Shown: positions 1 through 6,259, counted from the stretch's first letter. The stretch: DNA of 9,482 nucleotides from Deltaproteobacteria bacterium (GCA_031277995.1 JAITLH010000117.1:1-9482); one strand, 5' to 3'. Numbers and translations are program-made. The notes: a model not told the origin generated them from the sequence alone.

Positions 1-932
1 AGGATGTAGTAAGCGGAGACGGCGTATTTGAGATTGGGTAAGGCCACCGGCTTTAAGGTGATTTTATGGTCCTCGAGTTCTTTTTTGGCCTTATCCAGGG
101 CTTCTTTCACCGGGGCTTCAAATTTTCCCGACCAGAGTTCCTCTGGGAGTCCCAGGGTCAGCTCGCCGGGGTTGGGGATTTTCAAGTTTAGGTAATCGTC
201 CACGCCCTTGGCCGCGCAGGTGGAATCCTTTCCGTCCGGGCCGGCGATAACGCTTAAGAGCAAAGCCGCGTCCCCAACGTTGCGGGCAAAGGGTCCGGCT
301 TGGTCAAAGGAACTGGCGTAGGCCACTATGCCGTAACGGGAGACCCGCCCGTAGGATGGTTTTAAGCCAACGCAGCCGCATAGGGCGGCCGGTTGACGAA
401 TCGATCCGCCCGTGTCGGTACCGAGGCTCCCGGGAACTTGGGCCGCGGACACGGCCACGGCCGAGCCGCCACTGGAACCGCCCGGGACCCTAGTCTCGTC
501 CCAGGGGTTTTTGGTCGGGCCGTAGGCGGAAAACTCGGTCGAGGAGCCCATGGCGAACTCGTCGCAGTTGGTCTTGGAGACGATGATGGCCCCGGCGTCC
601 TTTAAACGGGTCACGACCGTGGCGTCAAAGACCGGGTAATGGCTTTCCAAGATCTTTGAGCCGGCCGTGGTCGGGGCGCCCCGAAGATCAAAGACGTCCT
701 TTACGGCCAAGGGAACGCCCCATAGGGGTTTACTGGGATCGGGTCCTTTTTGATCCAATCTTATGGCGTCTTGGACGGCGCTGTCTTCCAAGACCGAAAC
801 GCAGGCGTTTAGCCGAGGTTCGGTTTGGCGAATTCTCTGGAGGGCCGAGGAAACGGAATCAAGAGCGCAGCAGTCTCCGCGCTTTAAGGCCTGGGCGAGT
901 TCCCTTAGGCCAAGTTTATGTAAATTGGGCAT
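1..932 (-). CDS. gatA: Glutamyl-tRNA(Gln)/aspartyl-tRNA(Asn) amidotransferase subunit A, partial (C-terminus outside window)
   Basis: GatA is the glutaminase subunit of the cytoplasmic GatCAB complex. It releases ammonia from glutamine, which is passed to GatB to amidate Glu-tRNA(Gln) or Asp-tRNA(Asn). I translated the first 310 residues; the family is usually about 480-490 long, so roughly a third is missing at the window edge. The amidase-signature Ser-cisSer-Lys triad is complete: Lys78 in GVPLAVKD, Ser153 in VPGGSSGGSA and nucleophile Ser177 in GTDTGGSIRQPA. The family blocks SKTNCDEFAMGSSTE and LKPSYGRVSRYG are also present. The ATG at 932-930 is supported by a GGAG Shine-Dalgarno five bases upstream (GGAGACATAATG), and the N-terminus MPNLHKLGLRELAQAL has the normal GatA length and character. 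It is the last visible gene of the gatB-gatC-gatA run, 180 bp after gatC. No frameshift is seen. Identification is essentially certain. Confidence 0.98.
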   Translation of the reverse strand, partial: MPNLHKLGLRELAQALKRGDCCALDSVSSALQRIRQTEPRLNACVSVLEDSAVQDAIRLDQKGPDPSKPLWGVPLAVKDVFDLRGAPTTAGSKILESHYPVFDATVVTRLKDAGAIIVSKTNCDEFAMGSSTEFSAYGPTKNPWDETRVPGGSSGGSAVAVSAAQVPGSLGTDTGGSIRQPAALCGCVGLKPSYGRVSRYGIVAYASSFDQAGPFARNVGDAALLLSVIAGPDGKDSTCAAKGVDDYLNLKIPNPGELTLGLPEELWSGKFEAPVKEALDKAKKELEDHKITLKPVALPNLKYAVSAYYI

Positions 933-1112
933 TATGTCTCCGCGGCTAAAGGCGTAAAGAGAAAAGCGCCTGACGAAAGGGGCGAAAAGGCCACTCGACG
1001 GGCGGAAAGCGTCAAACGTTGGGCCTGAGCCCTGGCGGACCTGGCGGTCCGGTCGGCCTAGGGGGCCAAGGCCGGGGGCAAACCGGGGGCCAGCCCCGGG
1101 GCCAGCCTCCGG
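933..1112 (-). other. gatC-gatA intercistronic spacer, GC-rich with short hairpins
   Basis: This 180 bp spacer is long for a gat operon and contains no gene that I can support. Two inverted repeats are visible: CCGGGG / CCCCGG around a 5-base loop (1083-1099), and GGACC / GGTCC around TGGC (1037-1050). The short block CCGGGGGC occurs twice (1073-1090). On the minus strand no T-run follows either hairpin, so they do not look like intrinsic terminators. The T-run lies before them, at the end of gatC. The stretch may be an intercistronic RNA structure or simply non-coding filler. Confidence 0.5.
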
Positions 1113-1424
1113 TTAAAAAATTCTCGGAACGCTAAAGTAACGGCCGATCTTTTCCGGGGCCCCGGCCAAGATCGCGTCGGCCTTTTTCTGGTCTTCAACG
1201 ACAACGTCGCTTCTGGGCGGCTGGGCCTCGACCATGGGCGAAAAGAGGGGCTCGACGCCATCGGTTTGGGCCTCGGACAAGATGTCCATATAGCCGATGA
1301 TTTTGGAAAACTCCTCCACCAAAACCTTATGGCGTTCTTGGTCAATTTCTTGGCCCCGTTCCTCGCCAAGTTCCAGCCTGGCCAGATTGGCTATGGATTT
1401 CGCGGTATTTTCATCTATGGGCAT
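1113..1424 (-). CDS. gatC: Glutamyl-tRNA(Gln)/aspartyl-tRNA(Asn) amidotransferase subunit C
   Basis: GatC is the small subunit that wraps around the GatA-GatB interface and stabilises the amidotransferase. The product is 103 residues, normal for the family (about 95-100). It has the expected landmarks in order: N-terminal helix with IANLARLEL (residues 11-19), the central KIIGYMDILSEAQTDGVEP segment (about 41-59), an RSDVV motif matching the usual LR-D-V stretch (about 71-75), and the C-terminal GRYFSVPRIF tail that matches the conserved YF-VP ending. The ATG at 1424 has a GGAG Shine-Dalgarno five bases upstream (GGAGACGACATG), almost the same as the one before gatA. It lies 75 bp after gatB and is presumably co-transcribed with it. 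Confidence 0.97.
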   Translation of the reverse strand: MPIDENTAKSIANLARLELGEERGQEIDQERHKVLVEEFSKIIGYMDILSEAQTDGVEPLFSPMVEAQPPRSDVVVEDQKKADAILAGAPEKIGRYFSVPRIF

Positions 1425-1499
1425 GTCGTCTCCGTAAAAATTTGTTTTCGCTTAGGCCAAGACCGGCCAGGGCCCTGGGCGGTTTTGGCCTTTGGGGCC

Positions 1500-2921
1500 T
1501 TAGCCCTTCATGGCCTCGATCAAGGCCTCGCCGGCCCCTTTGGGATCGGCGGCGCCGCGGCTCTCCCTCATGAGTTTGCCGACCAAAAAACTTAGGACCT
1601 TGACTTGTCCGCTACGGTATTGGGATACTTCCTTGGGGTGACGGGCCACCACGTCGGCGGCTAAGGCCAGTAAGGCCCCCTTGTCGGAGATCTGGACCAG
1701 GCCCCTTTCCTTGGCCAGCTGTTCGGGATCGCCGCCGCTTTGAAAAAGCAGGGGAAAAAGTTCCTGGGCGGCCCGGCGGCCAACCACGCCTTTATCCATG
1801 AGCTTGGCCAGTTTGGCCAGTTTGCTTGGACCTAGGGGAGAATCCAAAATGGCCAGATCGGCCTTTTGGCAGGCGGGCAGCAAAAACTCGGCCATGAGGG
1901 CGGCCAGTTTTTTGGGTTCATCGTAATGGCTTATGGCCGCGTCCAGGTAGTTGACCGCCCCTTTACGATCCATAAGCAGGGTAATAAGGTCTTCCCGCAA
2001 ATCGTAAGCCTGAAGCTTTTTGACGGTATCCTCGGCCGTGGCCGGCATGGAATTTTTTAATTTGGCTAAAAGCTCATCCGAAACCCTAACCGGGGGCAGA
2101 TCCGGCTGCGGGAAATAGCGATAATCGTGGGCCTCTTCCTTGGTCCTAAGGGTTCTGGTTTCCCGCTTCACCGGATCAAAGTGGAGGGTCTCCTGCAAAA
2201 CCGGCTGGCCCTGTTCATAGAGGGCCGTTTGGCGCTTTATTTCGTACTCGATGGCTTGGCCGGCGTACCTAAACGAGTTTAGGTTTTTTATCTCGCCCCT
2301 AACCCCCAGGGTCTCGGAACCTTTGGGCCGCAAGGACACGTTTACGTCGCAGCGAAATTCCCCTTCCTCCATGCGGCCTTCGGTCACGTCCAAGCGGACC
2401 AACAGATCGTGCAGTTTTTTTAGAAACTCCACCGCCTCGGTCGAGGAATTGAGATCGGGTTCGGTCACGATCTCGATTAAGGGCGTTCCGGCCCGGTTTA
2501 AATCCACCAGGGTCCTGCCCCTTTTTTCGTCGTGGACGCATTTTCCGGCGTCGTCCTCGAGATGGATTCTGTTTAGCCTGATGGTCTTTGGCCCGGCCGG
2601 GGTATCGATTTCCATAAAGCCGCCTTCGCAGATGGGCGGATCCAGTTGCGAGGTCTGAAAACCATTGGGCAGATCGGGGTAGAAGTAATTTTTTCGGGAA
2701 AACAAAGACTCGGAATTAACCTTGGAACCCAAAGCCAGCCCGGCCTTGGCCGCGAGCTCAATGGCCTTTTCGTTCATCCTAGGGAGCGCCCCGGGTTGGC
2801 CGGTACAGATTTCGCAAATGTTCGAATTGGGCAAGGCCCCCGGATCGATGGCGCAAGAGCAAAAAAGCTTGGTTTTGGTCTTAAGCTGAGCGTGAATTTC
2901 CAGCCCTATGACGGGTTCCAT
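1500..2921 (-). CDS. gatB: Aspartyl/glutamyl-tRNA amidotransferase subunit B
   Basis: GatB binds the misacylated tRNA and carries out the ATP-dependent phosphorylation and transamidation step. The product is 473 residues from ATG 2921, matching the family (about 475). The N-terminal catalytic cradle shows EPVIGLEIHAQL (2-13), NYFYPDLPNGFQTSQ (78-92), RIHLEDDAGK (118-127) and DLNRAGTPLIEIVTEPD (140-156). Four cysteines, C21, C23, C36 and C39 (FCSC...CEIC), form a likely metal site of the type found in many GatB proteins. The last ~145 residues are the YqeY-like tail domain, ending in the typical GKLMRESRGAADP stretch. Start choice: a GTG at 2930 (giving MSEMEP...) is also plausible, since GGGGGA lies four bases before it; the frame is open to 3047, but those residues do not resemble GatB. 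It is first in the gat run, with a long non-coding leader upstream. Confidence 0.97.
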   Translation of the reverse strand: MEPVIGLEIHAQLKTKTKLFCSCAIDPGALPNSNICEICTGQPGALPRMNEKAIELAAKAGLALGSKVNSESLFSRKNYFYPDLPNGFQTSQLDPPICEGGFMEIDTPAGPKTIRLNRIHLEDDAGKCVHDEKRGRTLVDLNRAGTPLIEIVTEPDLNSSTEAVEFLKKLHDLLVRLDVTEGRMEEGEFRCDVNVSLRPKGSETLGVRGEIKNLNSFRYAGQAIEYEIKRQTALYEQGQPVLQETLHFDPVKRETRTLRTKEEAHDYRYFPQPDLPPVRVSDELLAKLKNSMPATAEDTVKKLQAYDLREDLITLLMDRKGAVNYLDAAISHYDEPKKLAALMAEFLLPACQKADLAILDSPLGPSKLAKLAKLMDKGVVGRRAAQELFPLLFQSGGDPEQLAKERGLVQISDKGALLALAADVVARHPKEVSQYRSGQVKVLSFLVGKLMRESRGAADPKGAGEALIEAMKG

Positions 2922-2993
2922 TTCGGACACGTTTTCCCCCGTTGGGTTGGTCCTGGCCCCCACGCCTTCAGTCAATGATCGTAACCTTAGCCC

Positions 2994-3007
2994 ATGTCCA
3001 TGGACAT
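2994..3007. promoter_or_regulatory. 14 bp perfect palindrome in the gatB leader (possible operator)
   Basis: ATGTCCA|TGGACAT is a perfect 14 bp palindrome about 73 bp upstream of the gatB ATG and downstream of the candidate promoter at 3107-3135. Its position would suit a repressor or roadblock site. Nothing in the sequence identifies the protein that would bind, and a single such palindrome could be coincidental. Confidence 0.3.
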
Positions 3008-3106
3008 TAGTTAAGATTATGAATGATTGGCATGAATGGGAGACCAACCGTCAATAAAAAAATACTATAGCGCTTCGCGAGCCTAATCACCCCGGGAAGA
3101 CAAACA

Positions 3107-3135
3107 ATATTAACCAAGCTTAAACGTAACGTCAA
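3107..3135 (-). promoter_or_regulatory. Candidate sigma70-type promoter for the gat genes
   Basis: On the minus strand, TTGACG (3135-3130, 5 of 6 to the -35 consensus) is followed after exactly 17 bases by TAATAT (3112-3107, 4 of 6 to the -10 consensus). Transcription would begin near 3100, giving a leader of about 170-180 nt before gatB. It is the best match I found in the AT-richer part (3000-3140) of an otherwise GC-rich spacer, which supports a promoter here. Confidence 0.5.
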
Positions 3136-3185
3136 TACTGACTAAGCGCTCGTCCCCTAACTAGGCACCCAGGCGCACCTTTCTT

Positions 3186-3223
3186 AAAAAGGGGCCCCTG
3201 GGCCGGGCTTATCCCCAGCCGGG
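3186..3223 (-). terminator. Possible intrinsic terminator after the EcfT-like gene
   Basis: On the minus strand a GC-rich stretch folds imperfectly (CCGGCT with AGCCCGG, then a GGGGCCCC palindrome) and is followed directly by TTTTT. It lies about 180 bp beyond the stop of the EcfT-like gene and before the gat promoter, where an end of transcription is expected. The stem is irregular, so confidence is low. Confidence 0.35.
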
Positions 3224-3247
3224 TCAAAATAGCCAAAACGGGCGGGA

Positions 3248-3338
3248 CATACGGGTAGGTCAGGCAAGTGGGCCAGGCGAGTGGGCCAAGCAAGTAGGCC
3301 ATACGGGTAGGCCAGGCAAGTAGGCCAGGCCAGTGGGT
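3248..3338. repeat. Seven-copy 13 bp tandem repeat
   Basis: Seven consecutive 13 bp units run without gaps, with consensus roughly CAGGCAAGTRGGC. Units begin at 3248, 3261, 3274, 3287, 3300, 3313 and 3326. Units 1 and 5 are a distinct variant, CATACGGGTAGGY, so there is a higher-order period of four units (52 bp), indicating duplication of a multi-unit block. Thirteen is not a multiple of three and no open frame crosses the array, so it is non-coding. It sits between the EcfT-like stop (3401) and the gat promoter. Function is unknown; it could be slippage-prone or bind a protein. Confidence 0.85.
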
Positions 3339-3400
3339 TGGATATGGGGGGAGGCACGGGTTTGCTAAAATGGTTAAGGACTTTAGGTCGAGATAGGTTA

Positions 3401-4045
3401 CTACCTAGACCTTATGGCCCTAATAAGTTCATCGGACCTTTGGCTTTCCAGCCTAAGGAGGTTACGGCTAAGCAAAAGCAGTTTGGAAAAGTGGGAGAGC
3501 TTATCGGCCCTATGGTCCAGGGTTTGTTTAAGTTTGCCGGCGTGATCGACCATGCCGGGGAGGACCTTTAGGATTAGGACTAAGCCCAAGGCCACCAAGC
3601 TGGCCCTTTTGTTACCGAGGAATATACTTAAAAAAGTTTTTAAGGATCGGCCCAATTCCATGGGCGTCCAGACCAAAATTAAATGCAGGCCCAAGGCCAG
3701 TTTTACGGCCAAATCGGCCGGGTTTTTGGGATTGGCCCAGCCAAAAAGGGCTAAATATAGAGAAAAAGTTGTCCAATATAACCAAAAGACCAAACTAGCT
3801 TTAACCAAGGCCTCAAAGGACGGCCGACTTAGGGCCAAAAGGGTAGCCGACAAGCCAAAGATCGGGGCCACCCAGGGAGAAAACTTTGGGAAAAAAGAAA
3901 AAAAGATCCCCAAAACCCAAACCAGGCTAAGGCCCAAGCCCGGCCTCAGTAACCTTAAAACCCCTCGCCACTTGGTGGCGAGGGGTTTTTTGGGCTTAGG
4001 GGCTAGCTTAATGGCTTTCGAATCGCCGTCAGCGGGAAAGGGCAT
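3401..4045 (-). CDS. Membrane protein resembling EcfT/CbiQ transmembrane subunit of ECF transporters
   Basis: The 214-residue product has about five hydrophobic segments (37-52, 57-72, 81-103, 112-127, 149-163) and a basic cytoplasmic tail. The block from VWTPMELGRSLKTFL (about 125-139) through LILKVLPGMVDHAGKLKQ (157-174) follows the EcfT/CbiQ pattern, in which a conserved TP precedes the coupling region and a helix ending in a proline leads to cytoplasmic helices. EcfT proteins carry two Ala-Arg-Gly motifs that contact the ATPases. Here the matching places read H-R-A (178-180) and S-R (213-214), where the protein stops, so both motifs are degenerate and the usual C-terminal extension is absent. 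No ATPase or substrate-binding gene is in the window. ATG 4045 lies 4 bases after the TPR gene. A TTG at 3937 (residue 37), preceded by GAGG at 6 bases, is an alternative start downstream of an internal hairpin. The family call is an inference. Confidence 0.55.
   Translation of the reverse strand: MPFPADGDSKAIKLAPKPKKPLATKWRGVLRLLRPGLGLSLVWVLGIFFSFFPKFSPWVAPIFGLSATLLALSRPSFEALVKASLVFWLYWTTFSLYLALFGWANPKNPADLAVKLALGLHLILVWTPMELGRSLKTFLSIFLGNKRASLVALGLVLILKVLPGMVDHAGKLKQTLDHRADKLSHFSKLLLLSRNLLRLESQRSDELIRAIRSR
3957..3989. terminator. Strong bidirectional terminator-like hairpin inside the start of the EcfT-like frame
   Basis: AAAACCCCTCGCCAC (3957-3971) and GTGGCGAGGGGTTTT (3975-3989) are perfect 15 bp inverted arms around a 3-base loop TTG. 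On the plus strand the stem ends in six T; on the minus strand (the gene's direction) it ends in GGGGTTTTAAGG. It covers codons 19-30 of the EcfT-like reading frame as started at 4045. It may end most transcripts of the lipoprotein pair, act as an attenuator for the membrane-protein gene, or mark that the true start is the TTG at 3937. Confidence 0.6.
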
Positions 4046-4049
4046 GGTT

Positions 4050-4658
4050 TTAGGTCCCGGCTTCTTTTTCCAAGCGACGCTTGTCGGCCGCTATGGCTTG
4101 GTTTACTTGGTTAAGGGTGCTTTGGTAATTGTCGATTAGGGCTTCTTCCAAGCCGTCTTCCTTGGCCTTACTTACGGCCAAGGTGGCCATTTCCTGGGCC
4201 TCGGTTAACGAGCCCCCTTCCAAAAGCAGCACCCAGGCCAGATTGTTGGCCGCCGCCGGGATCTTTTCCGCCTGCCAAGCCCGGCGATAAAAATTCAAGG
4301 CGTCGTCAACTTCCCCTTCTTGATACAAGACGTTACCCAGACCCAGATAGGCTAGGCCCATGGGGAAGGCCGCCCGGTATTCCCTTTGGGCGATCTCAAG
4401 TTCCCCGTCCTTTTCGTACGTCATGGCCAGCCGCAAATGCTCTTCCTTGGTCAAGGGATCGCTAATTAGATGAACCTTTGGTAGCCATGAGCAGCCCGAG
4501 AGAAAAAAAGCCAAAAAAACCGCCCCCAGCATGGCGGCCCTAGCCAACCTGGCCGCCATGCCCGCCCTGGCCGGGCCCCGCTTAATCGGGCCCGGGAGCA
4601 GATCGGGCCCGTCTTTTTCTAAGCCCTTAGCCCCAAAATAAATTAGCCCGGGCATCAT
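4050..4658 (-). CDS. TPR-repeat lipoprotein, partner of the C39 peptidase-like protein
   Basis: The product is probably an envelope lipoprotein with about three tetratricopeptide repeats. From ATG 4658 it has 202 residues. A hydrophobic segment MLGAVFLAFFLSGC ends in a good lipobox (LSGC, acylated Cys at residue 56). TPR-like helices follow: LTKEEHLRLAMTYEKDGELE, then GLAYLGLGNVLYQEGEVDDA, then NNLAWVLLLEGGSLTEAQEM. The chosen start forms a classic ATGA overlap with the stop of the C39 gene, with GGGAG five bases upstream. It gives an unusually long region of about 40 residues before the signal segment, so the internal ATG at 4559 (AGGG upstream; MAARLARAAMLG...) is a serious alternative that yields a normal lipoprotein signal. 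In the PA2778-type family the C39 domain and TPRs are one protein; here they are two coupled genes. Likely role: scaffold or partner of the peptidase-like protein at the membrane. Confidence 0.82.
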   Translation of the reverse strand: MMPGLIYFGAKGLEKDGPDLLPGPIKRGPARAGMAARLARAAMLGAVFLAFFLSGCSWLPKVHLISDPLTKEEHLRLAMTYEKDGELEIAQREYRAAFPMGLAYLGLGNVLYQEGEVDDALNFYRRAWQAEKIPAAANNLAWVLLLEGGSLTEAQEMATLAVSKAKEDGLEEALIDNYQSTLNQVNQAIAADKRRLEKEAGT

Positions 4659-6187
4659 TGGCGCTCCCATTCCATTACCGGTAACTCCTCTTCCTCGGCG
4701 GCCTTGGTCCCGTCCTGGTTTTCGCCCGCGGCCTTATTAACCGGGGCCTGGGCGGCCTTATCCCCCTCGGCTTTGGCCGTCTGGGAGGCTTGATTCGGGG
4801 TCACGGCCCCGGGGACGGTGGCCGGGCCTTTGAAGTCGGAGCCCATCTTGGAGCCGGTTATGGGCTGATCCTCGGGGAGAGGCACCACGGGTAAGATAAG
4901 CGGATTTCCCAAATCCGTTTCGCTAAAGCCCCCGCCGGAATCTTCCTCGCCCGGTAAGGGCAAGGGTTCCATGACCACCTTTAAATCCGCGCCCGCTTTG
5001 GCGGGCCCTTCGTCTTGACTTGGCTTAGAGCCGCCGGTTTCATGTATTTTTACGGCCCCTTCATTACCCTGGCCTTGGCTTTGGCCAGAAAGGGCGCTTG
5101 ACTCAATTTCTTCTTCATCGTCCGGGGAGATGGGGGCGACTACGGGAGCCCGGCCGGTCATGTCAACGATGGGGTTTTGGGGTATTTCCCCGGCTTGGGG
5201 GAGCTCGGCCCCGGATAAAAAGTCCGGGACTTTTTGGGTCGGGAGCTCGTATTTGGGCGGCGTGACGGCGCTGGTCATCTCCTCGGGCACGTCCACGCCC
5301 TCGGGCAGGTTTAGCTGTTGGCTTACCTTGGTGGGGCTTAGGACCCTATTGTCGTCATCAAGCGGGGCGCCCCTGGAAGCGCCCTGGCCAGCGCCTTTAC
5401 CTTGACCGGGCCTTTGGCCGGGGCCAGAACCGGGTCCTGGCCCGGGGCCAACCCCCGGCGCCGGAGGTTGGGGCCTACTTTTGGCCAGGCCCGTGACGAA
5501 GATGGAAAAGTTTCTCATCTTGCGCCATTGTTTTACGAAATCGGGCCAGGGGAGTATTTGCTGCTGGATCATGCCGCTATTGACGATTAGGCCCTCGGGG
5601 CCATAGCCCACGGCCACGGCGAAGTGGCCCTTACGGACCGGGCCCAGACCGACGTCCAAAAGAACTATGACCGGGTTTTGGTTTTTTATGGAGGCCAAAA
5701 GTTCCTTTAGGTTCGAGGCGGCGAAACGGGCCTCCATGCCCTTTTCCCGGGCCCACAGGACCATGTCCGGACCCATGGCCCCCCGCAGATCGGTCCTCTG
5801 AATGTCAATGGCCACTTCCGGTCTGGTGGTTTTGCGGCCCTTATAGGTCATGACCGCGGCCAAGGTGGCCGGGCCGCAGTGACTGGTACTGTCGGGGATG
5901 AAGGGGACATTGGGGATTAAAACCCGCTCCTGGGGAGAGGAAAAATCCCTTGGCGGCCTTACCGAGCCGCCGCCGGGGATAAGGGATCCGCAGGCGCAAA
6001 ATAAGATTAGCGCCAAGGGGAGCGAGATTAAATGGGGCCAACGACAAACGTTAGCCAAGCTAGCCAAGCGGGCCGGGCGGGCCGGCCGGGCCAAGCTAGC
6101 CAAGCGGGCCGGGTGACCAAGTCCCATTGGGCTCTTGTCAAGCCGGGAGGCGCTGTCGTTTTTTGGGGCCATGGTTTTTAGGGGCAT
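4655..6187 (-). CDS. C39-like (papain-fold) cysteine peptidase lipoprotein, PA2778-type, with long disordered tail
   Basis: The 510-residue product has an Arg-rich N-terminus, a hydrophobic export segment (52-65) ending LFCAC (an imperfect lipobox, Cys66), a C39-type domain (about 88-235) and a low-complexity tail. Catalytic residues are visible: Cys104 in SHCGPATLAAVMTY, His188 in KGHFAVAVGY and Asn203 in LIVNSG, the form of the third site I recall for PA2778-type proteins. At the position normally held by the oxyanion-hole Gln (a PQ before the Cys) there is Asp99, so peptidase activity is uncertain. Residues 240-275 are Pro/Gly/Gln-rich; the rest to 510 is acidic and Pro/Ala-rich with no domain that I recognise, and it replaces the TPRs normally fused here. 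ATG 6187 has an excellent GGGAGG Shine-Dalgarno at 6193-6198, five bases upstream. The gene overlaps the TPR gene by ATGA, implying translational coupling. The substrate is unknown. Confidence 0.83.
   Translation of the reverse strand: MPLKTMAPKNDSASRLDKSPMGLGHPARLASLARPARPARLASLANVCRWPHLISLPLALILFCACGSLIPGGGSVRPPRDFSSPQERVLIPNVPFIPDSTSHCGPATLAAVMTYKGRKTTRPEVAIDIQRTDLRGAMGPDMVLWAREKGMEARFAASNLKELLASIKNQNPVIVLLDVGLGPVRKGHFAVAVGYGPEGLIVNSGMIQQQILPWPDFVKQWRKMRNFSIFVTGLAKSRPQPPAPGVGPGPGPGSGPGQRPGQGKGAGQGASRGAPLDDDNRVLSPTKVSQQLNLPEGVDVPEEMTSAVTPPKYELPTQKVPDFLSGAELPQAGEIPQNPIVDMTGRAPVVAPISPDDEEEIESSALSGQSQGQGNEGAVKIHETGGSKPSQDEGPAKAGADLKVVMEPLPLPGEEDSGGGFSETDLGNPLILPVVPLPEDQPITGSKMGSDFKGPATVPGAVTPNQASQTAKAEGDKAAQAPVNKAAGENQDGTKAAEEEELPVMEWERQ
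6054..6113. repeat. 24 bp perfect direct repeat inside the C39 lipoprotein gene
   Basis: Two identical 24 bp copies (6054-6077 and 6090-6113) begin 36 bp apart, that is 12 codons, so the frame is preserved. They encode two PARLASLA segments joined by an RPA linker in the arginine-rich stretch before the export segment. The in-frame period suggests recent duplication by slippage. Copy number could vary without breaking the protein. Confidence 0.8.
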
Positions 6188-6192
6188 GAAAG

Positions 6193-6208
6193 CCTCCCGT
6201 TTAACGGG
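6193..6208 (-). promoter_or_regulatory. Ribosome binding site of the C39 gene, partly within a small hairpin
   Basis: GGGAGG (6198-6193) lies five bases before the ATG at 6187 and decides that start. Its first GGG is also the 3' arm of CCCGTTAAACGGG (6208-6196), which can form a 4-5 bp hairpin. The fold is small, so it may only mildly modulate translation. Confidence 0.5.
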
Positions 6209-6220
6209 CGAAGTTTTATG

Positions 6221-6254
6221 GCTTTGGCCTGGCCCCCCGGGGCCAAGCCAAAGC
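6221..6254. repeat. 15 bp-arm hairpin between the helicase and C39 lipoprotein genes
   Basis: The arms GCTTTGGCCTGGCCC (6221-6235) and GGGCCAAGCCAAAGC (6240-6254) pair over 15 positions with one mismatch (a G-U wobble in the minus-strand RNA) around a 4-base loop. It fills most of the 72 bp gap between the helicase stop and the lipoprotein start. No T-run follows on either strand, so it is not a standard intrinsic terminator. An RNA processing or stabilising structure, or a REP-like element, is more likely. Confidence 0.7.
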
Positions 6255-6259
6255 GGGGG

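Noticed and set aside
2922..3047. N-terminal extension of GatB from an upstream start at 3047
   Set aside because: The 42 extra residues do not resemble GatB, the promoter-like AT-rich zone is adjacent, and EPVIGLEIHAQL is the normal beginning of the family.
2930..3130. T-box or other known riboswitch before gatB
   Set aside because: No T-box TGGNACC-type anti-terminator sequence or other recognisable aptamer core was found on the minus strand.
3048..3400. tRNA or other RNA gene in the large spacer
   Set aside because: No cloverleaf arms, GTTCGA-type T-loop or CCA end was seen; the spacer is explained by the promoter, terminator-like and 13 bp repeat elements.
3552..4139. 195-codon plus-strand open frame opposite the EcfT-like gene
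   Set aside because: Its translation is extremely Lys/Arg/Pro-rich without a domain, and it crosses the gene boundary of the coupled minus-strand genes. It is best explained as the complement of a membrane-protein gene.
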